64,000 nt of DNA. Origin: Doris montereyensis (Eukaryota; Mollusca; Gastropoda; Nudibranchia; Dorididae). Made by a program: the position numbers and the translations under genes. The notes beneath the pieces are model-generated. The model worked only from the letters and a program-made list of their open reading frames with translations, was not told the origin of the DNA and did no database searches. Every line of letters begins with the position of its first letter. Positions within the stretch are counted from its first letter, which is position 1. Location of the stretch: assembly GCA_037039925.1 (NCBI GenBank), contig JAXRKP010001273.1, positions 80,748 to 144,747 on the forward strand, written 5' to 3'. This document shows positions 48,973-60,899 of this stretch, piece by piece.

Positions 48973-50449
48973 CTCTGGAAAAAGAAAAAAATCAATTGTG
49001 ACAACAACGGCCAGAACACGAGCAGTTCAATGAGTGAGTGAGGCAGTGACGATACACTGACTGATTGATGAACACGAGCAGTTCAAAGGTGACAATCTAG
49101 TTCGAGGAAGCATTGAACTATGGAGACATGTTGTGACCGAAGTGTGGTTGTCTAGTTTATTGAGCATTTTTTCGTAAACGTTTTACAGTCCTTGTTACCT
49201 AATTTGCATAAAAGTATGCAGTTTATGTATAATGATTGATTGACGTTGTATAAATGACAATAAATTCTTGGAAAAGTTAGTATATATATATATGTGTGGT
49301 ACAATATACTTACTAACCTACAAAGAAAAAGAGAAGACCAATGTTGTAAGATAAAAAATCACACAAAAGAAAAGTTTCTGTGTTCTTTCCCTTTGACATT
49401 CATGGATCCCTATCGTGTATGCAGTCTATTTAAAGTAACAAGTATTATAAAAATTGTTATGGATAATGCGAGTAAACGAAAAAAAGTCTATCAACCATCC
49501 CTTGCCCTGCTCCCTTAACCTGAAACATAAGCTCCCCCTGAACAACCCATCCCCCACAACAAGGCAAGCAGAGGTCGCCAGAGAAACGCATAGCAATAGC
49601 TTTATTGCTAGGCAGTCCCCCGTAGAGCTGGAGCAGTTAAAAATCCTAAATGTTATCTCGCTGACAGTGAAACCAGTGAGAAAGAAAGAAGATGGCCGCT
49701 GTGTGGATGCTTTACTATAATAGGCTCGACTCTGTATTTTTCTATGGATTATTGTGTCTAAAAAATTATTTGTCCATTAAAATATGCTAGAATAATAAGT
49801 AAAGATGGTTTGATAAGTATTATCTTTACTTTATATTTGATCAAAGTCACCAGCGGAAGATCAAAAATCAGTATCCTGATATTGGAATTCCACCGGAGGG
49901 GGGAAGGAGAGAGAAAAGGCGGACTGTATTGCCAATTAGTATTAGTGTAGTGGTACTAAGTACTTTGTCAAGCAGCATGTCCCTGAGGTGGTATAGTATC
50001 AGATCACTTAGATCTAGTCTCTAAAACCTCCCCATCAGTCCCAACCCTCCCCTTACCCCCAGAACCATCAGCCTTTGGCATTTACAAGCCATATTCGCAC
50101 TTTAAGCACCATCTCCAATCTGACTCACTGAAAAAACACATGTACACCACGATCACGCTCTCACTCTCTCTCTCTGACTCAGGCCGACTAACCGCGATGT
50201 AGGCTAGCCTACGGTGATAGTAATTCCCTCTCCTCTAACTTCTCACAAGCCTCTGTGACCGAGTCTGAAAAAAATATACTGACATGATGATGGACACTTG
50301 GCAGTGCTCTCTCTCTCCTTACTCTCGCCACTCCCTACATCTCTGCTCTGTGGTCCCATCTTCTCTCAGCCTAACTCCAGGAATGAGATTTGAGAGATAA
50401 ATTAGTTTTTTTCATAGCTTATCCCGAGGAGAGAGTGGGGGGAGGCCGC

Positions 50450-51352
50450 CTCCTGGAGTGATTTTTTTGCTTTTTAGTATTTACATGAGTAACTGTCAAA
50501 ATAGTCTTCCTATATCATTGAAAAGTTTGTAGTGTCTTCAGTTGCCATAGAAACGGTCGCTATCTTGGATTTTGACACAATTTTCAAAATCTATAAAACC
50601 TCCCTTAGTTATGAATAAAATCATTCAAAACCTGTGCCCGATCGTCTTTTCCATTCAATGTCTAGAGGACGTCCGTTTTTAAATATGAATTTTTGAAAAT
50701 ACTATTATATTGTGAATGTACAAAAAACGGCATTTTTATTATAAAAACAAAAAAATTCTCAAAAAAGTTTACAATATTAACATTGACAAGAGGAACTTGA
50801 GTGCCAAATATAATACAAATCGTTCGAGTAAATGGCGGAGGAGATAGAATTTTAATGTGAAAAAAACCACATTTCGAGAAAACGCAATTAAAACAATCAA
50901 AAAGAAAAACACAAAACAAACGCTTCAGATGGGTTTCCATTACTCTTTGGGACACTCTCTGGCATTGTTACCAATGTAAAGAGGATTATAAATCTCGTTT
51001 AGATGTGCACTGTCGTGAAAAACAGACTCTGGCAGTTTTTTGTCTCCATATGCTTGTTCAATGTTTACATACACACTGACGCGCAGCGCAATTATCACAG
51101 CAGCGATGGGCTACGTTTCGGCAGAAGCCATGTCTCGGTGTTGTCACATTTGGCGATTAAGCACGAATATACACTGCCATCTTCTCAGTCAGTGTTAGGA
51201 AATTTACCTACCCTCGCCGAAAAAATATTTTGTAAAAAAAATGTATACATATGGACATTTTCTACCATGAACTTGTAGATAGATGATCATTCTACCCAAA
51301 TATGCAAAGAACAGAAAATCAACATTTTGGTCCCAAACTCGCCAGTCCAGGT
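50450..51352 (-). repeat. Dispersed repeat R1, copy D (inverted)
   Basis: Full-length inverted copy from the CCAGGAGGC end to GGTCCCAAACTCGCC. Both termini agree with copy A. Fragments of the same end recur at 51,690-51,745 and 52,172-52,295 within the adjacent duplication. Confidence 0.85.
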
Positions 51353-53237
51353 GGCGCCCCGCCTTTAATAGAAAGTCTGATGGCAAGGAATAATATTATT
51401 ATTTTACTTCCATCAGTTTAATCCTCTTCTTGAGAAGTGTGGGGGGGGTTGGGCTGAAGCGCCCACTCTTGTGTTCCAAGCAGTGTCTCTCTGTTATTAC
51501 TCCTTTGGACAACGTGTATGTCCACTATATTGTGCCTAAAGTGGGAGTAATAGGAAGACGACTTAAAACTCTCTTGCCTCGCCCAAGTCATCTCCCTATT
51601 AGTACTTCCTTAGCACCTTCACAGTGTTTTTCAACCTTCATTTACTATAGTCAGCGGTACTAAAATGGGAGTAATAATAGTCAGTGAAATTTACCTACCC
51701 TCGCAGAAAAAATATTTTGTAAAAAATATACATATGGACATTTTGGCAGTGCTAAAGTGTGATTACCCCCGCCCCTCCTCCAGGACCTGACCGCCATTTC
51801 CCATAATTCCACCTCCCCCCCCCCCCCCCCAAAATAATGTTGACCGTAAAAGAAAAAAGAAAAAGAAGACTAACACATCTACAGTAAAGTAGTCTGTATC
51901 ACTCACTGGAATTTATTATTTTACATCACATCATGTAGCCTACATTTAAGGTGAAAACAATATGTATGTGGCAAGACGATAATATCTTTTAGGGGGTGAG
52001 TATTTTCCGCCGGGCTGAAAATAACCTAAGTTGATTATTCTCCGCCGGACGGCGGAAGATAATAATTTTTGTCTATTTTCCGCCGTGTTTTCCCGAGTTT
52101 CCGCTGTTATCCCGAGGTGGTCACGTGACCTATTTTCCGCCGGGTTTTTTTTTCTACTGCCGTGGTCTCGCCGGTATATTTTGTAAAAAAAATGTATACA
52201 TATGGACATTTTTCTACCATGAACTTGTAGATAGATGATCATTCTACCCTTGCAAAGAACAGAAAATCAACATTTTGGGAAATGGCGCCCGCTCCTTAAT
52301 AGAAAGTCTGATGGGGAATAATATTATTATTATTTTTCACTGGTTCTGTTTTTCAGTTTAATCCTCTTCTTGAGGAAAGTGTAAAATAGGGCCTACCGAA
52401 TACAAACAAAACAGACAACAAAGCCCCACTCTTGTGTTTCCAAGTCAGTCGTCTCTGTTATTACTCCCGCTTTAGGATCGTCACGTGTCCCACCCTATAT
52501 TGTGCCTAAAGTGGGAGTAATAATAGAAGACGTACTTAAACCCTGCTTGCCTCGCCAAGTCATCTCCCTATTAGTACTTCCACTTTAGCACCTTCACAGT
52601 GTTTTTTCAACTTCACTTACTATAGTGAAGTGTACTAAAATGGAGTAATAATAGGCAGCACGACTGGAAAGAACTATGTGAGAGTCAGAGGCCCTTCATA
52701 ACATGTCATGCAGCGCTCGAGAGGCATGGAGAGAGTGAAAGAGGACTATCGGGGCCATGCCCAGCATCGAGCATAAACTGGGTTTGCAATCGTATTCAAG
52801 GTGAATGAAATTTTGCAAAGCTAAAGTGTGATTACCCCCCGCCCTCCTCCAGGACCTGACCGCCATTTCCCATAATTCCACCTCAGCCCCCCCAAATAAT
52901 GTTGACCGTAAAAGAAAAAAGAAAAGAAGACTAACACATCTACAGTAAAGTAGTCTGTATCACTCACTGGAATTTATTATTTTACATCACATCATGTAGC
53001 CTACATTTAAGGTGAAAACAATATGTATGTGGCAAGACGATAATATCTTTTAGGGGGTGAGTATTTCTCCGCCGGGCTGAAAATAACCTAAGTTGATTAT
53101 TCTCCTGACGGCGGAAGATAATAATTTTTGTCTATTTTCCGCCGTGTTTTCCCGAGTTTCCGCTGTTATCCCGAGGTGGTCACGTGACCTATTTTCCCCG
53201 GGTTTTTTTTTTCCTACTGCCGTGGTCTCGCCGGTAT
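51220..53237. repeat. ~1-kb imperfect tandem duplication
   Basis: Unit 1 (about 51,220-52,171) and unit 2 (about 52,172-53,237) share all landmarks in order: ATGTATACATATGGACATTT, GAACTTGTAGATAGATGATC, CCCTATTAGTACTTCC, CAGGACCTGACCGCCATTTC, GTGGCAAGACGATAATATC and CACGTGACC. They differ by indels of up to about 100 bp, several in homopolymers. Confidence 0.9.
52119..52130. promoter_or_regulatory. Perfect E-box palindrome, copy 1
   Basis: GGTCACGTGACC is a 12-bp palindrome around CACGTG, of the type bound by bHLH-zip factors such as USF or the MiT/TFE family. Several TATTTTCCGCC motifs lie close by. Binding is inferred only. Confidence 0.4.
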
Positions 53238-53250
53238 CGAGTCACGTGAC
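53178..53250. promoter_or_regulatory. E-box palindrome copy 2 and a third GTCACGTGAC
   Basis: GGTCACGTGACC recurs at 53,178-53,189 in the second duplication unit, and GTCACGTGAC follows at 53,241-53,250. A fourth CACGTG lies at 52,482. The cluster sits upstream of a weak plus-strand exon candidate at 53.6 kb. Confidence 0.4.
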
Positions 53251-53616
53251 CCCCGGGCATTTCATTCATTCATTTTCATTGTCTGGTTCCCTGATGGACT
53301 GTTTTTCTGTGAAGTGCGAATCTACGTGATCTCCATAATATTCTACGTGTTTCCACAGTTATCTGTGCATTGTGAGTGTGTGTCATTGTAGTGATTATTT
53401 TCTTTAAAATCTGTCTAAATTTAATTTCCCTTTGCCTTGCTTGGATTGAACGCTTTCATCGTGAGGTTGGCGCCAAATATTTCAAATGGATTTCGACCAA
53501 GGAGCAAAGGTTTAACTGCCATGCACAGTTTCATACAAGACTACAAGAATATGAACAAATAACGTTTTTGTAAATTTTCCTTGGTGGAGCAGAGAAAATT
53601 AATGAGGAATCTTACC

Positions 53617-53708
53617 GCTGTTGAGCGATTTAAATACGGTGCTTCAAGCACAATACAGGGTCCTAGGACTAAGGAGAGATCCTCAAAAAACGAGAGACCC
53701 GTGCAAGG
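53617..53708 (+). CDS. Weak plus-strand exon candidate
   Basis: An open frame preceded by the possible acceptor TCCTTGGTGGAGCAG reads RKLMRNLTAVERFKYGASST and ends NERPVQ at a good donor CAAG|GTAAGA. I do not recognise the protein. The E-box cluster 0.4 kb upstream would suit a first exon, but no partner exon was found. Confidence 0.2.
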
Positions 53709-53829
53709 TAAGAAGCGCTTTGTTTTTTTAGAACAACCATCCCACCAACATCATGTCATATTTAGCTTAGTTCTTGATTTACCAGACACACTAGACCTCT
53801 GAGACTAAGTTATATGAAAACAAGTTTTG

Positions 53830-53970
53830 AAAAAATAGATTCTATCTAGAGAATCTAGAGCTAGATCTAGATCTAATTAGTTCTAGATCTAGATCTAAAT
53901 CTAGAGATCTAGATCACAGACCAGATCTAGATTCTATGTCATTATTTCCATATCCATAATCTAGATCGTA
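53830..53970. repeat. CTAGATCT-rich tract
   Basis: Dense overlapping AGATCTAGATCT permutations, like those in the composite repeat at 20 and 24 kb, but without the conserved 200-bp block. Confidence 0.8.
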
Positions 53971-54089
53971 ATATATTCAGTTGGGTTATGATTTTGATTG
54001 ACTCGAAATTACACTTCGCAAACTGCAAACGGAGAGAAGGAAGTCGAATTCATTTTGTGCAGTGGTGGGCACTAGTCGATGCCAGCCAA

Positions 54090-54410
54090 TGGAAGAGGCT
54101 AGGTAGTCCCCAATTGAGCACGTTCATGGTGTCTGAGTAGTCCCCAATTGGGGGAAAATTACATTTTTTGTCACAATATTCATATTAGGTTTATATAAAT
54201 GCATTTTCTTTTTATACTTAAAATGATATTTTTAGGCCACACTTTTTAAAAAGTTCAAAACCAGGGGTCAGAGGTCACAATCCAACATTTCTGGGGACTG
54301 GCCACCATGACTAGGTAGTCCCCAATTGGGGAGCACATAGTCATGTTCTACGTAGGCACGTAGTCATGTTGGCTACGTAGTCCACAATTGGGGTCTACCT
54401 AGACACTTCC
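54090..54410. repeat. Cluster of GTAGTCCCCAATTGGGG motifs
   Basis: Four occurrences of GTAGTCCCCAATTG(GGG), one with CCACAATT, lie at about 54,104, 54,137, 54,312 and 54,378. The centre CCCCAATTGGGG is palindromic. Spacing is irregular, so this is not a simple tandem array. Confidence 0.75.
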
Positions 54411-54470
54411 TATTTACTCAAAAATTAACAAAATTAACGAAAATAACATAAAATGCAGCTTTGCTCTTAC

Positions 54471-54501
54471 CTTGTATTTCTGACACTCGATCTTAGCCTC
54501 T
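54471..54501 (-). CDS. 5'-most identified exon, coiled-coil start
   Basis: A segment encoding EAKIECQKYK ends at a good donor AAG|GTAAGA in phase 0. Upstream AGAG repeats offer several possible acceptors and the pyrimidine tract is poor, so the exact start is open (54,497-54,501). The peptide runs on naturally into LIKAKDDLQERCENDK. Confidence 0.45.
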
Positions 54502-55145
54502 CTTTGATATTAGAACTGTCTGTTCTGATTCATGCAACTGGTTAAGTGAGCCCATTGTATGCATTACAATAAATAAAGAAACTACAATGAACACTGCGCA
54601 CACTATGTTTTTTAATGGGCAAACCTCCTCTATTAGACATGATGAATCAGAGTTTTAACATGGGTGATTTAGTCATTCGAAGTGGTTCTCTACAACTGTG
54701 CTTGCCTGCTGTCAATGTTTATCCGCCATTAAAACAACATGGCGACGTGTCACCACATATAAGAAGAGATTATTAAGCTATGCATGCTTTCTAAATTTAG
54801 TTTCGTCCTAACTTTCTGTCGGTCGTATTGGGTTTGGGTTGATAGTAGTTGAAGTTAACTTTGTCGTTTTTTCTTATTCTGTTTCTGATATTGAGGCGCT
54901 ATGGATCCAGTTGATTCTTGACCGTTATAATATGATTTTAATGAAAAGTTAACATGTATTGTTTACAAGTGCAAAATTTATTTCCTTTAGTTTTCAGAGG
55001 TACTGACGTTGGACAATCACATGTATTACATGTACAATTATAGTTTTATGGTGTCCCCAAGCGCTTGTTCCGTCACCTTTTTTATGAAGCGTATCTACTG
55101 ACCTGTATCCAGTTTTATCCATTGATTCAGGGGGTCAGTTAATTC

Positions 55146-55149
<4 letters not shown>

Positions 55150-55190
<41 letters not shown>

Positions 55191-55295
55191 GAGACACAGA
55201 GACAGAGACAGAGACGAGAGAGACAGAGACAGAGACAGACAGACAAGACAGACAGAGAGAGAGACAAACAGACAGACAGAGAGTGGGGTGGGAGG
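55150..55295. repeat. (GA)n/(GACA)n microsatellite
   Basis: Pure GA for about 45 bases, then mixed GAGACAGA and GACAGACA. Confidence 0.95.
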
Positions 55296-56368
55296 AGGCG
55301 GCGGGGGTTGTTATCTCGTGACTTTCTTTCATTTTGTCTAAGAATGATCATTAGTCGAATTTCATTTTAATAATACAAAATTGGTTTATATAAAGCAGCA
55401 CATAATAATTATGATGTTAATGTTAGTCTAGCTACGCGCACAGGGCAACAAAAAAGGAAATTAATTACCGATAACGACAACAATATTAACTTTTAAGAAA
55501 ACCTTGCTTTAGATTGCTATTAAATCCAAACTGTGCACACAACAAAATCGTTAAATTAAAAATACACCCATGTATGCATGGCGTAGGCCCTACCCTGAAA
55601 TGACGTCGCCCCCTTAGTCTTCGCACCAAAGTCCTCACAGTTATAGCAACGTTTCATTGTAATGTCCATTCTTCTGATTGATAGCCTACAACGGTACCCG
55701 GTATATTATTATCTTATTCTCATCTGCATATTGGTCTTCCTCTTCCTCTCTCTGATCCTCTAGTTTTGCTTCTAATATCCATGCAGGGTTGAATTTGAAA
55801 TCCGTTTTTCAGGTTTCTTATGTTCACTTATCCTGCTGTTGGCAAGATAAATGAATGTCTCGTCCTATCGGATGACGATAATCTAGGAGTCCCATGTGCC
55901 TTTGCACGTGTAACAGAACCCTCGGTTGTTGAAAATGAAAAAAGAGCAGGCCATTCTGACCGTTACCCTGGCAACAATTGAGTTCCTCTTGTACCGGTAT
56001 CTCAGACATATTGACCAGTTCATTACTCTGAATAAAGTAGAAAACGGCAAAGATAGATGGAAAGGAGGTGTGCTGGCTGGGCATCCATGCCTCAGAATAA
56101 AATTATCCCAGGCGATACAGGCCACTGTTACAGGATCGTCAATAGTGACGTCAAATGCCATATTAATATTTTTAACCTGAATTATGAACATCAAAAAGCA
56201 ATAACGATAATGATAGGGGCGAGCATAAGTTGAAGAGCATATAATGCGAATTTGGGGAAACCAAGAAGCAAGTGGGAGTACCACCCGAGTACCACTAAAT
56301 AGTAAAGCTGCGGATGACGGTAGAACATCAGACTGTCCTGAACAGGAAAAAGCTTGAACAGATGTTTA

Positions 56369-56387
56369 GATATATATATATATATAT

Positions 56388-56468
<81 letters not shown>
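56369..56468. repeat. (TA)n microsatellite
   Basis: About 100 bases of TA with two GATATA interruptions near the left end. Confidence 0.95.
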
Positions 56469-56471
<3 letters not shown>

Positions 56472-56820
56472 GGCAGCCTTGTTTAAATGCAAATAACAAC
56501 AGAGTCGCCAGTTGGAATGTACAGACAATAACGGCTCAAAAATCAAAACACAGTCATTGAGTAGGAAAATTAAGCACATAAGATAAACATACTCGCAGGA
56601 GTGCCGTCATAAGCCCCCTTCTGGCTCAAGGGCACACATTTGAAAGGTGTCCTGATGATAATACATTTTGTGCTCGCCAGTAAAAGGAATAAAGTTAAAT
56701 TTAGCAATATAAACAATTTGTTTTCTAAACAACAACCCTTTTCTTTTTCTTTTTTACCGTACCGTGCAGTAATTACTATAAGATTACATACAAAGGAGTC
56801 ACAAGTGGAGCGTCAAATGC

Positions 56821-56897
56821 GAAATATGACAATAAGTGACAGCTCCACTAATAAAGTTCTGTCTTTTTAGTGGAGTTGTCACTTTTGTCATATTTCA
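56821..56897. repeat. Palindrome of the AGTGGAGTTGTCACTT block
   Basis: Left arm GAAATATGACAATAAGTGAC followed by AGCTCCACTAATAAAG. The right arm is its near-complement, GTCTTTTTAGTGGAGTTGTC followed by ACTTTTGTCATATTTC. The right arm also matches 43,050-43,089. Confidence 0.8.
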
Positions 56898-57267
56898 TAT
56901 AAATTACAATAGCTAGATTAGAACGTTGCTCGCTTTTAGGACTGCAAATTCTTCGGTAAGTCTTTTAAAGTCAATTTTATTAAGCAAATCGCTTTCAATT
57001 CAGATATGTGCCCGTATACCTAGATGTTGTTGACTCATCGATGATCATTTAACATCGTTATTTCTTTCATTTGCCAAAAAGAGCAGTTCGTAGCCATTAG
57101 ATATAAATCAATTCGGAACCACAGGTCCGTGTTCAGAAATGCATGATGAACTTCAGTGGCGAGCAGCATTTAAAACAGCACCTAGGCACTTTCAGTTGGT
57201 GCTATTTTATCGTATCTCTGCTCTTTATACCAGCAAAAAAAGCATAAAAAAGATATATATATATATA

Positions 57268-57920
<653 letters not shown>

Positions 57921-59775
57921 TTAGGAACAAGGCATTCAGGTTGCTCTTAGAATGGGTCATGCTGACACCCCAACGATGTATTCATACTACAGAAAATGTA
58001 AACAGGTGCTGTAATCATTTTAATAAATGAAACTGCTCCATAGCAACAGTCCACAGCTGACTGGCTAAATAGGTTCAAAGAGTGGGCAGTGCATCGAATA
58101 TTATAGTCCACTAGGATTCGTATCCTGCCAGACACGTTGCTGACACGTGATAAACATGTCTGCCTACGGCAATCTTCAGTTGATGTCCTGATCTAAGAAG
58201 TATTAAAACAAAGTGCCACAAGACTCTGCACTAGGTAACTGCAGATATTGATGCACTTCAGAAAACGTTCTACAGATTGGTGATCCATCAAATGAACAGC
58301 AAAGAATGATGGGTAGCCGGTCTATGTGCTGCGACAAAAAAAAAGATCGTATTGTCTAATTGTCCACAGGATGCCCAAATAAGTAACGTTGTCTTTAGAG
58401 CAAACAATTTCATTACGACCCCAGGAATTAAACCTCTCTCACAGTCAGAGAAAAATAATTGTTGCAACACACCGTGCTAGAACACTTTTCCAGTAGTTGC
58501 GCTGCTCCAGCATATTGCGATGTAATTGCTGATCAAGATGAAGAAGAATGGCATCAAAATTGATTTGCATCAAGGATAAAGGAAAGTATTGTGTTATCAC
58601 CTGATAATTATCTTTACTTAATGCTTTATTGTTGATTTTTAGCTGGCCTAAGGTATGTGCCATATTTGCCTAATTGTTTATCCGGCTATGCATACTCTGA
58701 ACTCGGCATAACAGGACATGGATGGGTCGGAAAAGAACACTTTAACACAGTCTGAGGATGTTAACTGATACTCAGGAGAGGGAAAAGGTTAAATATCTGA
58801 CCAAGGAACAGCAAGTGACCAACAGCTATGCGTGTACTTATAGGATATAAACCACTAAGCGACAGTCAAAGATTCAAATATATCCCCCAATATCAGTGAC
58901 AGATGAAAAAGAAAGGAAAATATTTTACACTTAACTTCAAAAAATGAAATAGACAGCAGCAACAACAATGGTAGCATTGCTTAGTGATGGAAGATTTTAA
59001 TGCCAAGGTTGGTATCAGAAAGCGCAGAAGGCGAGAGGAGGAAATTATGAGGACATTTTGGTTTGGGAGGGAAGAAATAGACATGGCAATATTGCCGACT
59101 TTTCCCTTGTAAAACAACTCCACCGTACTCAATAGCATGTTCATACGATGTGTATGCGATTTGAAGACGGTTGATTGATGTTGTTCCTGTAATTGTCAAT
59201 TTCGGAACGTGAGACCATGATTGGTAAGCGTTGCCTTATTTAACCTGATTGTAATTGAGGGTTTGACCCTCTACAGCAGTAAGGTAAGCCCCGTACCCGA
59301 CGACTGCCTCCGGTGTGCAATACTGTATGTGTGTGTTTTGGAGAATTCACCACTGCTGTGCGTTTGGAAATTGCACTGCTAGATACTGTTGTGTGTTGAA
59401 TGACTCACTGATTTGGTGGTCATCCGCCTTGATAGAGATACATTGGTGTTCACAAGACTGCTAGCAACCAGCAAACATCTAGATTGAGACAAGTTTATTC
59501 GTGACATTTATAATTAATTCACGTTTGTGTTTTAGTTGTCTTCTTTGAGATAAATTAGGCTTGTATTTATTTATTTGGGCCAAAGGAAAGGCTGTGCCAA
59601 AGTTGTACCTTCCTTGTACATGTAGTCGATTTGTTTTTTAGCTAATTCGTTGTTGTCTGGATTATTTCTTCTTAATTGTTGTCTATCAACATATTGGTAA
59701 TTATTAAATGTATGTAGTATTATGTACAAATTGGAGCTTGAAGCTCTTATTTTTTGTGAGTTGCATGCTAGTGTG

Positions 59776-59776
<1 letters not shown>

Positions 59777-59870
<94 letters not shown>

Positions 59871-59900
59871 ATATATATATATATATAAATAATATATATA
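59777..59900. repeat. (TA)n microsatellite
   Basis: About 100 bases of TA with minor interruptions at the right end. The Tyr/Ile repetitive open frame here is an artefact. Confidence 0.95.
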
Positions 59901-60169
59901 TCTTTCTGGCATCCTTATGTAAACAGAGTAAGTATGTAATTAACCATGCTAATTGGTTTTAAGGCTCGACAGAGTCTTTTGCACTTATTCAATTTCTTGA
60001 ACGTGGGATTGAGGTAGTCTTTTGAGACAAAGCTGTTGTTGTATTATTTGGAACTTAGTTTTGCTTTGTAATTGGGTATTTACTTGTAAACAGTAATTTT
60101 CTATCTTTCTTGGTTTGTATGGGAAACATGGTCTATAATATGGAAGACTAACAGAGAGAAGACAGACAT

Positions 60170-60187
60170 ATAGATATATAGATAAAT

Positions 60188-60253
<66 letters not shown>

Positions 60254-60331
60254 CATAGACCTGATAGATAGATGAGATAATAGATACGTAGAGGTATGTA
60301 GATAGATAGAAAAATAAATGATAGATAGATG

Positions 60332-60396
<65 letters not shown>

Positions 60397-60404
60397 ATAG
60401 ATAA

Positions 60405-60437
<33 letters not shown>

Positions 60438-60445
60438 GAGATGCA

Positions 60446-60479
<34 letters not shown>

Positions 60480-60480
60480 T
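60170..60480. repeat. (GATA)n microsatellite
   Basis: Long AGAT/GATA runs with interruptions around 60,255-60,330. GATA repeats of this size are probably polymorphic. Confidence 0.95.
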
Positions 60481-60899
60481 GATTGAACTGTGTTGGAATC
60501 TTCTATTTTAAATAAGTCCTTTCGTTTATTTCTAAATTTGAAGATGGATTTTACAACATCAAGTCATTTCATTCGTTCAGGTTTGGTGACATTTTTTCTC
60601 CTTTCCGTTATTCCATTTTTACTCACCACATGCTACAAACCCTTCACTTCTCACAAAGAATAACATTGAAAACGACTTTTTTCTTCAACGGCTAGAACAA
60701 TGTCGTGGTAGCCAACTTCTTCGACGACTTATTCAAACAATATATGGTCGGAGGCCCCAACGTTGCAGTCGTGAGGCCTTCCCCCCTCAAACACTCACGA
60801 GTCGTGTTCTTCCTCTCAAACGCTCACGACGGTTCCTTGTTTTGATGACAACTACAACAACGACGAAAATAACAACTGGTCAGGACAAACCAATAAAAA

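Noticed and set aside
49690..49790. Kozak-like GAAGATGGCCGC start with a short hydrophobic frame
   Set aside because: The frame ends after about 32 codons, has no usable donor, and I recognise no protein in it.
55883..56284. 133-codon minus-strand open frame and an 84-codon frame opposite it
   Set aside because: No known motif, no splice context, and both strands are open, which suggests chance in a region of average composition.
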